From Vibrio sp. SNU_ST1 (GTDB taxonomy: Bacteria; Pseudomonadota; Gammaproteobacteria; Enterobacterales; Vibrionaceae): 64,000 nucleotides of DNA. Position 1 is the stretch's first letter, and every line of letters begins with the position of its first letter. The stretch lies in contig NZ_CP130749.1 in assembly GCF_030563405.1 (NCBI RefSeq), positions 558,001 to 622,000 on the forward strand, read 5' to 3'. The notes beneath the pieces were generated by a model. It was not told the origin of the DNA. It did not search any database and worked only from the letters and a program-made list of their open reading frames with translations. This document shows, piece after piece, positions 1-8,982 of the stretch. Position numbers and translations under genes: made by a program.

Positions 1-1
1 T

Positions 2-124
2 AAGCGTTGGAAAGAAGGGGACAGAAGCCCTGTTGAGTGCGAAAGATGTTCAAAATGCCGAACTAAGCGTGGCAACTTCTGTGTCGTGAATAAAGACAGA
101 AAAGCACAGCTTGCTCGCATGTAG
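2..124 (+). CDS. C-terminal end of an unknown Cys-rich protein (partial)
   Basis: An open frame enters the window at its left edge and ends at a TAG at 122-124, giving the last 40 residues. It contains four cysteines in a C-x2-C-x2-C-x7-C arrangement among many Lys and Arg residues. That could be a small zinc knuckle, but the family is not recognised and the start lies outside the window. Confidence 0.5.
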   Translation, partial: KRWKEGDRSPVECERCSKCRTKRGNFCVVNKDRKAQLARM

Positions 125-518
125 TCGTTGAACCTATATCTAAAAATATAACCGAGTCTGATCCTGTTTAATACCACAGGTGCAGACTTGCTCTGTGTTC
201 TACGAACTTATATTTGAAACCTTATTAATCACATTTCTCTGTCAAATTGGTGCGTGCTAAGGGATACAATCCACACGTAAATTTTCCAATCGAGTTATTC
301 TGAGCATACTGTGAAATTACTTCCCCTCTTAAAGCAACCTCGAATCCACTGACGCCTCTTTAGTTTTAGCGACATTGCTATGATTTAAGCGTGATACTTA
401 TTATTTAACTCAATAGAACCTGTGTTTATTGGGACGTTAGCTTGTGCACCTCGGATCTGCAAAGTCGAATGTTTTGATATTTAAACGAATAAAACGAATA
501 AGTTAATCAGAGGTAGAA
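125..518. other. Intergenic region, no gene seen
   Basis: About 390 bases between the partial gene and the acetyltransferase. I see no convincing ORF, RNA or strong hairpin. Just before the acetyltransferase is a short AT-rich repeat (ACGAATAA twice around 484-500) and a good ribosome site, AGAGGT. Confidence 0.5.
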
Positions 519-1166
519 ATGCAAAATAAGCATTGGTCTAAATTCGAATTGCTTCATGAGGTTGTTACTAACCCCAACATTCACATCAAGGGTCAACACA
601 GTTATTACAGCGATTGCTGGGACAACGGGTTTGAAGGTTCAGTCGTTCGTTATCTTCATGGTGATGAAGTCAGTCGTCAGTGGGAGCCACGATGGGAAAT
701 CGACGAACTGTATATCGGTGATTATGTCTGTATTGGTGCAGAGGTTGTGATTCTGATGGGCGGTAACCATACCCACCGAGTCGATTGGTTTTCTTTGTAT
801 CCATTTATGGATGTGATTGAAGATGCCTACATCGGTAAAGGGGACACACATATCAAAGATGGTGTTTGGCTAGGCATGCGAGCGATGATTATGCCCGGCG
901 TGACGATTGGCGAAGGCGCAGTAGTGGCGTCGAACAGCGTCGTTGCAAAAGATGTTGAACCTTACAGTATTGTGGCTGGCTCCCCAGCAAAAGTGGTCAA
1001 ACACCGCTTCGATAAGACTATTATCGAAGAGCTAATCTCAATGAATATATACGACTGGCCGCCAGAAAAGTTTGAATCATTGAGGCAGCACTTGTGTGGT
1101 TCTGACTTAACGGCACTTAAGAATGCGATGGCTGAATATGATACTCATAAGTCGTTGAATACTTAA
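519..1166 (+). CDS. CatB-type (xenobiotic) O-acetyltransferase, hexapeptide-repeat family
   Basis: A 215-residue left-handed beta-helix acetyltransferase of the CatB/Vat class, which uses acetyl-CoA to acetylate hydroxyl groups of small molecules such as chloramphenicol or streptogramins. Hexapeptide repeats run through about residues 62-160. The family's catalytic region is seen as GGNHTHRVDW (residues 81-90), with His84/His86 as the likely active-site histidines, and the closing GSPAKVVKHRF segment is typical. The length matches CatB proteins. AGAGGT lies about six bases before the ATG. It stands alone, with no mobile element nearby, so it looks like a chromosomal gene. The true substrate cannot be told from sequence, and resistance should not be assumed. 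Confidence 0.88.
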   Translation: MQNKHWSKFELLHEVVTNPNIHIKGQHSYYSDCWDNGFEGSVVRYLHGDEVSRQWEPRWEIDELYIGDYVCIGAEVVILMGGNHTHRVDWFSLYPFMDVIEDAYIGKGDTHIKDGVWLGMRAMIMPGVTIGEGAVVASNSVVAKDVEPYSIVAGSPAKVVKHRFDKTIIEELISMNIYDWPPEKFESLRQHLCGSDLTALKNAMAEYDTHKSLNT

Positions 1167-1180
1167 TCGTATCCAATAGA

Positions 1181-1216
1181 AGGGGCACTCTATTGCTTAT
1201 GGAGTGCTCTTTTTGT
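1181..1216 (+). terminator. Rho-independent terminator of the CatB-like gene
   Basis: GCACTC (1185-1190) pairs with GAGTGC (1202-1207) and is followed by CTCTTTTT, just after the acetyltransferase stop. Confidence 0.7.
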
Positions 1217-1267
1217 TTATCTATGCAGCAGTAACTGTCAATTTCAGCAAATATTTGTCCGTCATCG

Positions 1268-1298
1268 TTGACCTTACCCTAAGGGTAACCTTTATAGT
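1268..1298 (+). promoter_or_regulatory. CueR/MerR-type metal-responsive promoter of the copper operon
   Basis: A -35 box TTGACC (1268-1273) and a -10 box TATAGT (1293-1298) are separated by 19 bp rather than the usual 17. The spacer contains the perfect dyad TTACCCTAAGGGTAA (1274-1288). An over-long spacer with a central dyad is the hallmark of promoters activated by MerR-family metal sensors such as CueR. It lies 26 bp before the first gene of a copper export block. No MerR-family gene is in the window, so the regulator must be encoded elsewhere. Confidence 0.8.
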
Positions 1299-1323
1299 CG
1301 TCTTATAAATTTAAAGGTTAGCT

Positions 1324-1788
1324 ATGACAAACACACTCCGAACAAGTTGGATTACTGTTTTCAGCATCATCGCGATGTTGATGTCTAGCTATGCCTCAAG
1401 CTCATCGACTATGATGACTAAAGTAATGATGATGGAAATGAGTTCGAGCGAATCGGCTTGTTACCACAGTGATACGTCGACTAATGACTCAATGGCGGGA
1501 TGCCATGTGATGAGTGAAGAAGCACCTGCTGAACACTCTAATATGAGTGCCCATGATTTGATGGCTCAATGCGATATGTCTTCAATGAGCGAAGACGGCA
1601 GTCATATGATGGGTAACCATTGTTCAGGTGCCGATTGTTGCGCCTCAGTATGTTCTGCGACTTCTTACCCAATTCAGGCGGTTCAAGTCGCTAATCCATT
1701 TGTCTCTTCTTTAGCTCGTTTCCAATCTGTCATTATCGGCCAAAAAGTCGCACGCGCTCAATCTTTGTTACGCCCACCCACCGCATAA
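1324..1788 (+). CDS. Met/His/Cys-rich periplasmic protein, probably copper-binding
   Basis: A 154-residue protein with a Sec-type signal segment (about residues 1-25) followed by a region dense in Met, Ser, His and Cys (for example MMTKVMMMEM, SHMMGNHC and GADCCASVC). The C-terminal part is less biased and ends in RPPTA. Such composition suits binding of Cu(I) or Ag(I) in the periplasm. It is the first gene after the MerR-type promoter and precedes cusCBA, so a role in copper tolerance is likely. I do not recognise a named family with certainty; small CopL- or DUF2946-like proteins have a similar look. Confidence 0.72.
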   Translation: MTNTLRTSWITVFSIIAMLMSSYASSSSTMMTKVMMMEMSSSESACYHSDTSTNDSMAGCHVMSEEAPAEHSNMSAHDLMAQCDMSSMSEDGSHMMGNHCSGADCCASVCSATSYPIQAVQVANPFVSSLARFQSVIIGQKVARAQSLLRPPTA

Positions 1789-1881
1789 ATCTATATCTAA
1801 AAACGTTGCGATATCAAAGCTATAAATCTGATACGCCGATCTTTTATATGCGTTATTTAACGCTAGATATGGACATTCATT

Positions 1882-3315
1882 GTGAATATAAAACCGATAA
1901 ACTCTGTGTATGTAATGAACACGAGTTTCATGGTTGCTGCTGCCTTTATTTCAAGCTCTGCTTTTATTTCAGGTAGTGCTTTAGCTGCAGCTCCTGCTTC
2001 AACACAAGCAAATCAACAAAGCTCAACACAGCAACTTAATACACTGATTGAGATTGCTTTAAGCGAAGATGGAAATCGCAAACAGTACTTTGCTCAGTCT
2101 CAAGCGATGCGAGAAACGGGCATTGCCAGCGCGACCTTAATGGACCCGAAATTAAAAGTTGGATTTGGCGGTTTGCCTGTCGATAGCTTTCAATTCGACG
2201 AAGACCCGATGACCAATATATCAGTAGGGCTGATGCAGCAGTTTGAGCGTGGCGATACGCTTAACCTCCAACAGAAAAAGGCAGGCCAGCAGGCTGATGC
2301 TTTAGCTTTGCAGGTGCAAGCAAGAGAATTGACGGTTGCGAATAGCATGACGCAGCTTTGGCTTGAGTTAGGTTATCAGCAAAAGGCTGAATCGGTGATT
2401 CGTCAAAATCGTCGTTTGTTGGTTGAGCTTGAAAACTATGTACAAACCAATTACTCGATTGGCAAAAGTGAAGCGCAAGATCTGCTTAATGCTCAGCTTC
2501 AAGTTAGCAAGCTCGATGAGAAACTTCAGGCAAACCAGCAGGTTCAGCGTCGCTTAATCTCTCAGCTTTCTGAATGGTTGGGTTCTGATTGGTTGGACTC
2601 TCAGATTCTTGATTCTCAGGGCGTACTGAATGCAACTAATCAAATCGATTGGTCGTTGTTAGAAAGCAAATTGGCGAGCAATATCGATTCAACCAAGCAC
2701 TACCAGCTCCTGACTGACCATCCTTTGGTTAAGATCTCCGATGTCGGCATTTCCTCCAATCAAATTCAGGTTGAGTTAGCCGAGCAAGCCTATACCCCGC
2801 AGTTTGGGGTTGAAGTGATGTATGCCCATCGACAAGCCAATAACATGGCGGGCAAGCCTGCCTCTGACCTTGTCAGTGCTTATTTAACGGTCGATATCCC
2901 GCTGTTTACAGGGAACCGACAAGATAAAAACCTATCGGCGGCTCAGTACCAAGTTGGCGCGGCCAAATCTCAAAAAGATACCTTACTCTCCCAAATGAAC
3001 GCGCAAGTGAACTCATTGCTGGTGGACAGATCAAATCTGCTCGAGCGATTAGATCGCTATCAAACGTCCTTGCTTCCTCAAACCGCGGCACGAATCAGCG
3101 CGGTTGAAAGGGGCTATCAAAATAATACCGCTCAGTTCAACGATGTCATTTTAGCAACGACCGATGAGCTGGCACTTAAGTTAGAGCAACAACGTTTGAT
3201 CACCGATCTCAACATCGTTAACAGCAAGCTAGCCGGGTTAGTCAGTGGTTTTGAATACCAAGTAAACCAACCACAACTCAACTCTAGCGCAACTAAACAC
3301 ACAGCCAATCAATAA
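1882..3315 (+). CDS. cusC: CusC-like outer membrane efflux protein (TolC family)
   Basis: A 477-residue TolC/OEP-family protein forming the outer membrane channel of a tripartite copper/silver efflux pump. It has a hydrophobic signal segment (about residues 12-36) and the two long helical repeats of the family, with coiled stretches around residues 120-230 and 340-450. It is followed 11 bp later by cusB. The start is uncertain: the GTG at 1882 has a weak GGA eight bases upstream, while an in-frame ATG at 1915 would remove 11 residues and still keep the signal peptide. Confidence 0.85.
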   Translation: MNIKPINSVYVMNTSFMVAAAFISSSAFISGSALAAAPASTQANQQSSTQQLNTLIEIALSEDGNRKQYFAQSQAMRETGIASATLMDPKLKVGFGGLPVDSFQFDEDPMTNISVGLMQQFERGDTLNLQQKKAGQQADALALQVQARELTVANSMTQLWLELGYQQKAESVIRQNRRLLVELENYVQTNYSIGKSEAQDLLNAQLQVSKLDEKLQANQQVQRRLISQLSEWLGSDWLDSQILDSQGVLNATNQIDWSLLESKLASNIDSTKHYQLLTDHPLVKISDVGISSNQIQVELAEQAYTPQFGVEVMYAHRQANNMAGKPASDLVSAYLTVDIPLFTGNRQDKNLSAAQYQVGAAKSQKDTLLSQMNAQVNSLLVDRSNLLERLDRYQTSLLPQTAARISAVERGYQNNTAQFNDVILATTDELALKLEQQRLITDLNIVNSKLAGLVSGFEYQVNQPQLNSSATKHTANQ

Positions 3316-3326
3316 GGGAATAGACA

Positions 3327-5066
3327 ATGAATACAGTAAAAGTAGCGACTATCGCTTTATTGGTCGGTGGTGCATTGGGTTTTGGTGTGAACCATTTTCT
3401 AATTAATCCAGCACACGACATGTCAGCAATGGCAACGAGTACAGGCGCAGATGTAAGTAAACAGACCAGCGATGAGCCTCTGTATTGGGTGGCTCCGATG
3501 GACCCAAATTATCAGCGAGACAAGCCGGGTCAGTCACCTATGGGGATGGATTTAATTCCTGTTTACGCGGGTGACTCAAGTGGTGCAAAAGATAAGCCCG
3601 GAACCGTGTTTATTGATTCTTCTGTGGAAAATAACCTTGGCGTGAAAACCGCACAGGTCACAAGAGAAGCGCTCTCACCGCGCATTGAAACTGTGGGCTA
3701 TGTGGCATTCGATGAAAGTGCACTATGGCAAACCAACGTGCGTGTTTCTGGTTGGGTAGAAAAACTCTACATCAACGCTGTGGGCGAAAAGGTTAACAAA
3801 GGTGATGTGCTCTTCACACTCTATTCTCCAGAGCTTGTCAAAGCTCAAGAAGAGTTGATCAGTGCTTATAAAACGGCTCGTAAAGGTTTGATCAAGGGCT
3901 CGACTGAACGCTTAATTACCTTGGGTGTTGATAAGAAGCAAATCCGCGCTATTACGCGACAAGGTAAAGCCACGCAAACCATTGAAATTAAAGCGCCAGC
4001 CGATGGTGTTATAGCCAGTTTGAATATCCGAGAAGGTGGTTACCTTTCACCTGCACAAGCGGTGATCAGTGCTGGCCCATTAGGCGAAGTATGGGTTGAT
4101 GCTGAGGTGTTTGAGCGTCAAGCGCACTGGATCTCGTCAGGCAGCAATGCGGTGATGACGCTAGATGCCATTCCCGGCAAAGAGTGGGTGGGTAATGTTG
4201 ATTATGTTTACCCAATCCTTGATCCAAAAACTCGGACCTTGCGTGTTCGTTTAAAGTTCTCTAATCCAAACGGTGAGCTTAAGCCAAACATGTTCGCCAA
4301 TATTGCACTGAAACCCATCAGTGATGAATCTGTTCTTACTATTCCAAGATCTTCGGTGATTCACTCCGGTGGTATGACTCGAGTGGTGATGTCAGAAGGT
4401 TCCGGCAAATATCGCTCTGCTCGTATTGAGGTTGGTCGTGAAGCTGGCGAAAAAATAGAGGTGCTTCAAGGGCTAGAGCAAGGCGAAAACATTGTCACTT
4501 CTGCGCACTTCATGTTGGATTCTGAATCGAGCCAATCTGCTGATCTGTCACGCATCAATGGTGTTGAGGAAGAGGCTGAAACCGTGTGGGCAAACGGTGA
4601 AATTTCCGAAGTTATGCAAGGCAGTCGCATGGTGACGATTAACCATCAGCCTGTTCCTGAATGGGATTGGCCGGGCATGGTGATGAACTTCACCTTTGCG
4701 GAAGGCTTAGACATGAGTGACGTGCAACGTGGTAAGGCGATTGATTTTGAGATGAGAAAGACAGAGTCAGGGCAGTACGAAGTTATTGATTACAAGGTCA
4801 ACAAACACAAGATCGCCGGCGAAGTTTGGGTAACGGGTGACATCACCATGTTGATGGCAGATTTTGGCATGATCACTGTAAAACATCAGCCAGTCCCTGA
4901 GTGGAATTGGAAAGCGGGTGAAATGAATTTCCAAGCCAGTGATGACCTTGATTTATCGGAGTTTGCCGAGGGTCAAACCATTCGGTTTCTAGTGGCGAAG
5001 CAGGGTTCTGACTACACGCTCAAATCTCTCGAACCAACGAATAGCAAGGGTGAGGGCACATTATGA
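3327..5066 (+). CDS. cusB: CusB-like membrane fusion protein with two C-terminal CusF domains
   Basis: A 579-residue periplasmic adaptor linking CusA to CusC. Domains in order: N-terminal membrane anchor (about residues 5-24), heavy-metal-binding domain (52-80, with the APMDP and GMDLIP motifs), adaptor barrel and hairpin (about 95-400), then two tandem CusF-like metallochaperone domains (about 419-490 and 500-575). CusF binds Cu(I)/Ag(I) through His, Trp and two Met residues. The first domain keeps all four (H440, W448, M451, M453). The second keeps H520, W528 and M533 but has Gly531 where the first Met should be. Most CusB proteins lack CusF domains, since CusF is usually separate. It overlaps cusA by four bases (ATGA), so the two are translationally coupled. 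Confidence 0.92.
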   Translation: MNTVKVATIALLVGGALGFGVNHFLINPAHDMSAMATSTGADVSKQTSDEPLYWVAPMDPNYQRDKPGQSPMGMDLIPVYAGDSSGAKDKPGTVFIDSSVENNLGVKTAQVTREALSPRIETVGYVAFDESALWQTNVRVSGWVEKLYINAVGEKVNKGDVLFTLYSPELVKAQEELISAYKTARKGLIKGSTERLITLGVDKKQIRAITRQGKATQTIEIKAPADGVIASLNIREGGYLSPAQAVISAGPLGEVWVDAEVFERQAHWISSGSNAVMTLDAIPGKEWVGNVDYVYPILDPKTRTLRVRLKFSNPNGELKPNMFANIALKPISDESVLTIPRSSVIHSGGMTRVVMSEGSGKYRSARIEVGREAGEKIEVLQGLEQGENIVTSAHFMLDSESSQSADLSRINGVEEEAETVWANGEISEVMQGSRMVTINHQPVPEWDWPGMVMNFTFAEGLDMSDVQRGKAIDFEMRKTESGQYEVIDYKVNKHKIAGEVWVTGDITMLMADFGMITVKHQPVPEWNWKAGEMNFQASDDLDLSEFAEGQTIRFLVAKQGSDYTLKSLEPTNSKGEGTL

Positions 5067-8000
5067 TCAATGCAATTATTCGTTGGTCCATCAGTAACCG
5101 CTTTTTGGTGCTGGTTGCCACTGTAGCCATCGTATTTGGGGGCTTATACAGCGTTAAAAACACACCGGTCGATGCGATTCCTGATTTGTCAGATGTTCAG
5201 GTGATTATTAAAACCAGTTATCCAGGGCAAGCGCCACAAGTGGTCGAGGATCAGGTGACTTACCCATTGACCACCGCCATGTTAGCTGTGCCAGGTGCTG
5301 AAACGGTTCGTGGCTACTCGTTCTTTGGTGATTCCTATGTATATATCATCTTCAATGACGATACCGATATGTACTGGGCGCGTTCACGAGTGTTGGAGTA
5401 CTTAAGCCAAGTTGCACCTAACTTGCCATCGAGTGCCAAGCCAACACTAGGGCCGGATGCAACCGGTGTGGGCTGGGTTTACAGCTACGTGTTACAAGAC
5501 AAAACTGGTCAGCACGACTTGGCCGAACTTCGTAGTTTGCAAGATTGGTTCTTAAAGTATGAATTGCAAACAGTAGAAGGGGTGTCTGAAGTGGCGACCG
5601 TTGGCGGCATGGTGAAGCAGTACCAAGTACAGATTGATCCTGCCAAGTTACGTGCTTACGACCTAACGCTTCAGCAAGTCAACAAGGCGATCCAAGATGG
5701 TAACCAAGAAACTGGCGCGTCTGTTGTTGAGATTGCCGAAGCCGAGCATATGGTTCGTACTACGGGTTACCTCACAAGCATCGAAGACATTCAATCTCTG
5801 CCGCTAAAAGTGACCGATAAGGGAACACCGCTGTTATTGGGTGATATTGCTGACATTAATCTTGGCCCGCAAATGCGCCGTGGTATCTCTGAGCTGAATG
5901 GTGAAGGTGAAGCCGTTGGCGGCGTTATCGTGATGCGCTTTGGTGAAAATGCCAGTGAAGTGATCGACTCGGTGAAATCCAAACTCGTTGAACTGCAAGT
6001 GGGCTTACCTGATGGTGTCGAGATTGTCGCGACTTATGACCGTTCGACTTTGATTGATTCAGCCGTTGAAAACCTATGGAAGAAGCTGGCTGAAGAGTTC
6101 ATCGTGGTCGCCGTGGTGTGTGCGCTGTTCTTGTTCCATATCCGCTCGTCGTTGGTTATCGCACTAAGTTTACCTGTCGGAATCTTGGGTGCATTCATCG
6201 TCATGCATTGGCAGGGCATTAACGCCAACATCATGTCTCTTGGCGGAATAGCGATTGCGATTGGCGCCATGGTGGATGGTGCCATAGTGATGATCGAGAA
6301 CGTTCATAAACACATTGAACGGACTCCGCTCACTGACAAAAACCGTTGGCAGGTGATTGGTAAGGCAGCAGAAGAAGTTGGCGCACCGCTGTTCTTCTCT
6401 CTGATTATCATTACCTTGAGCTTTGTGCCTGTGTTCGCGTTAGAAGGCCAAGAGGGCAAGATGTTCTCGCCACTTGCGTTTACCAAGACGTATGCGATGG
6501 CGGCAGCGGCGGGTTTGGCTATCACGCTTGTGCCTGTGCTAATGGGTTACTTCATTCGCGGCAACGTGCTACCTGAGCACAAAAACCCAGTAAACCGTAG
6601 CCTAGTGGCTATGTACAAACCGCTTCTGAACCTCAGCCTAAAATATCCCAAGGTGATGATTGTTATCGCACTTGGCTTAATGGCGTCTGCTTATTACCCA
6701 ACCAGTAAGCTTGGTAGCGAGTTCATTCCTCCTTTGGACGAAGGGGATTTGATGTACATGCCAACCACATATCCAGGGATCTCGATAGGTAAAGCGCGTG
6801 AATTGCTTCAGCAAACCAACAAGCTAATCAAAACCATCCCAGAAGTTGAAACTACATGGGGCAAAATCGGACGCGCAGAAACGGCAACGGATCCCGCACC
6901 TCTGACCATGATTGAAACGGTTATTCAGCTAAAACCTCGCGATGAGTGGCGTGACGGTGTCACCACTGAGTCATTGCGTAAAGAGTTCGATGAGCTGATT
7001 CAGTTCCCTGGGTTAACTAATGCTTGGGTTATGCCAATCAAAACCCGTATCGATATGTTAGCGACGGGTATTAAAACCCCAATCGGCATCAAAATCGCAG
7101 GCCCGGATTTGAGTGTGATTGAAGATATTGGTTCGCAACTTGAACCCATCCTCAACAAGGTTAGTGGCACTGCTTCGGTATATGCCGAACGTGTTGCGGG
7201 TGGTCGTTATGTGACGATAGACATTAAACGTCGCTCGGCTGCGCGATATGGCTTGAGCATTAAAGAAGTGCAACAGGTTATCTCGACTGCGGTTGGTGGC
7301 ATGAATGTGGGTGAAACCGTTGAGGGGCTAGAGCGTTACCCAATCAATGTCCGTTACCCACAAAGCTATCGTGATTCTGTCGTTAAATTGCAGAACCTGC
7401 CGTTAGTGACACCAAATGGAGCGCGAATTGCTTTGTCTGATGTCGCGGATATTCGTTATGAAGATGGGCCCCCAATGATTAAGACGGAGAACGCGCGTCC
7501 CAATGGTTGGGTGTTCGTTGACATCGAAGGTCGCGATCTTGGCTCTTACGTGGCCGAGGCGCAAAAAGTCGTTACAGATCAAATCGTCTTGCCTGCTGGA
7601 TATTCATTGGCATGGTCTGGTCAATACGAATACATGGAACGTGCGAAGGAGCGTTTGAGTGTCGTAGTGCCAATCACCATCGCCATCATCATGTTGTTGC
7701 TCTACCTCAGTTTCCGCCGCGTCGGTGAGGTGATGATGATCATGCTGACATTGCCACTCGCGATGGTGGGGGGCCTATGGCTGATGCATCTCCTCAATTA
7801 CAACTTCTCCATTGCGGTGGGTGTGGGCTTTATCGCCCTTGCCGGGGTAGCTGTAGAGATAGGTGTGATCATGTTGGTCTACCTAAACCAAGCATGGCAC
7901 TACAAAAAATTGGATGCGGAGCAGAACCAGCAAGCACTTCAGGGTGAAGACTTAACAGATGCGATTCGTGAGGGCGCAGGACTGCGTGTTCGCCCTGTGA

Positions 8001-8206
8001 TGATGACAGTACTTACGGTGATCATTGGCCTTATTCCAATTATGTATGGAGAGGGAACGGGCTCTGAAGTGATGCAGCGAATTGCAGCGCCGATGATAGG
8101 CGGAATGGCGTCTGCATTGTTGCTTACCCTACTGGTGTTGCCTGCAATCTTTAAGCTCTGGAAACAGCGTGAGATTTCGCATAGCCACAACGAGACAAAC
8201 AAATAA
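5063..8206 (+). CDS. cusA: CusA-like heavy-metal RND efflux pump
   Basis: A 1047-residue inner membrane RND transporter of the HME (heavy metal efflux) subfamily, which drives Cu(I)/Ag(I) out of the cell using the proton gradient. The N-terminus has the family segment DAIPDLSDVQV. Twelve transmembrane segments fall in the usual two groups (N-terminal TM1, then about 340-540, and about 865-1030), with two large periplasmic loops between. The region after DMLATGIKTPIGIKIAG is typical of Cus pumps. Its start overlaps the end of cusB. Neighbours and Met-rich companions point to copper or silver rather than Co/Zn/Cd, but specificity is inferred. Confidence 0.93.
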   Translation: MINAIIRWSISNRFLVLVATVAIVFGGLYSVKNTPVDAIPDLSDVQVIIKTSYPGQAPQVVEDQVTYPLTTAMLAVPGAETVRGYSFFGDSYVYIIFNDDTDMYWARSRVLEYLSQVAPNLPSSAKPTLGPDATGVGWVYSYVLQDKTGQHDLAELRSLQDWFLKYELQTVEGVSEVATVGGMVKQYQVQIDPAKLRAYDLTLQQVNKAIQDGNQETGASVVEIAEAEHMVRTTGYLTSIEDIQSLPLKVTDKGTPLLLGDIADINLGPQMRRGISELNGEGEAVGGVIVMRFGENASEVIDSVKSKLVELQVGLPDGVEIVATYDRSTLIDSAVENLWKKLAEEFIVVAVVCALFLFHIRSSLVIALSLPVGILGAFIVMHWQGINANIMSLGGIAIAIGAMVDGAIVMIENVHKHIERTPLTDKNRWQVIGKAAEEVGAPLFFSLIIITLSFVPVFALEGQEGKMFSPLAFTKTYAMAAAAGLAITLVPVLMGYFIRGNVLPEHKNPVNRSLVAMYKPLLNLSLKYPKVMIVIALGLMASAYYPTSKLGSEFIPPLDEGDLMYMPTTYPGISIGKARELLQQTNKLIKTIPEVETTWGKIGRAETATDPAPLTMIETVIQLKPRDEWRDGVTTESLRKEFDELIQFPGLTNAWVMPIKTRIDMLATGIKTPIGIKIAGPDLSVIEDIGSQLEPILNKVSGTASVYAERVAGGRYVTIDIKRRSAARYGLSIKEVQQVISTAVGGMNVGETVEGLERYPINVRYPQSYRDSVVKLQNLPLVTPNGARIALSDVADIRYEDGPPMIKTENARPNGWVFVDIEGRDLGSYVAEAQKVVTDQIVLPAGYSLAWSGQYEYMERAKERLSVVVPITIAIIMLLLYLSFRRVGEVMMIMLTLPLAMVGGLWLMHLLNYNFSIAVGVGFIALAGVAVEIGVIMLVYLNQAWHYKKLDAEQNQQALQGEDLTDAIREGAGLRVRPVMMTVLTVIIGLIPIMYGEGTGSEVMQRIAAPMIGGMASALLLTLLVLPAIFKLWKQREISHSHNETNK

Positions 8207-8220
8207 CGTATTGATTATTA

Positions 8221-8253
8221 GCCCTTACTTACCAAAACAGAGTGGGTAAGGGC
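8221..8253 (+). repeat. Hairpin between cusA and the cupredoxin gene
   Basis: GCCCTTAC (8221-8228) is complementary to GTAAGGGC (8246-8253). There is no T-run after it, so it may be a processing or partial termination signal rather than a full terminator. Confidence 0.4.
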
Positions 8254-8312
8254 GTACCACATGAACATGTGAAACTAACAAATAAATAACTGAATTATTC
8301 TAAGGAACGATC

Positions 8313-8903
8313 ATGAAAAAGACACTTATTGCGATTGCAATGACGTTAACTACTACAACGGCTTTTGCTGAAATGGACCATTCGACCGTTGATCATTCGA
8401 AAATGGATCACTCGATGATGAAAAGTGGAGAGATGGATCATTCAAAAATGGAGCACAGTATGATGAAGGGTGGAAAGATGGACCACTCAAATATGATGAA
8501 TATGGAAGGCATGATGGACATGGAAGGAATGTCAAAAGTGGGTATGCCTGCGACAGGCGCAAAGCCGGATAAAGTGGTTCATGTTCTACTAAGTGACGAT
8601 ATGAAAATCACATTTAAGAACAAGGTTGATATTGAGCCGAACGACGTGGTGCAGTTCGTTGTGATGAACACGGGCAAGATTGACCACGAATTCTCGATTG
8701 GTTCTGCCTCAGAGCAGCTAGAGCACCGTGAAATGATGAAAAATATGGGTAACCACGCTCATGACTCGGGCAGTACAGTCACAGTTAAGCCGGGTAAAGC
8801 GAAACAGATGCTGTGGCATTTCCATGGTGATAATAACGTAGAATTCGCGTGCAATATTCCTGGACACGCTGAAGCGGGGATGACTAAGACTCTGGTGCTT
8901 TAA
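8313..8903 (+). CDS. copI: CopI-like periplasmic cupredoxin with Met/His-rich N-terminus
   Basis: A 196-residue exported blue-copper protein. It has a signal peptide (residues 1-19, ending AFA), then a linker made of repeated MDHS/MEHS units rich in Met and His (about 20-73), then a cupredoxin fold (about 85-196). The type-1 copper ligands are visible: H125, C180, H185 and M190, the last three in the family pattern C-x4-H-x4-M. The arrangement matches CopI proteins, which protect against periplasmic copper. It follows the cus genes after about 100 bp and has its own ribosome site, AAGGAACG. It may be co-transcribed with cusCBA or have its own promoter. Confidence 0.85.
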   Translation: MKKTLIAIAMTLTTTTAFAEMDHSTVDHSKMDHSMMKSGEMDHSKMEHSMMKGGKMDHSNMMNMEGMMDMEGMSKVGMPATGAKPDKVVHVLLSDDMKITFKNKVDIEPNDVVQFVVMNTGKIDHEFSIGSASEQLEHREMMKNMGNHAHDSGSTVTVKPGKAKQMLWHFHGDNNVEFACNIPGHAEAGMTKTLVL

Positions 8904-8942
8904 CGCTTGATGCCTTAATTCCCGGACTTTGACGTCTATAGA

Positions 8943-8970
8943 GATGCCCAGTATTAACTGGGCATCTTTA
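8943..8970. terminator. Terminator between the converging copper and ATPase operons
   Basis: A perfect 9-bp stem, GATGCCCAG (8943-8951) with CTGGGCATC (8958-8966), followed on the + strand by TTT. It sits between two converging genes and may serve both. Confidence 0.65.
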
Positions 8971-8982
8971 CGTTCAACAGTG

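Noticed and set aside
519..1166. Mobile antibiotic-resistance cassette
   Set aside because: CatB-like, but no attC site, integrase or insertion sequence is seen nearby, so it looks like a resident chromosomal gene.
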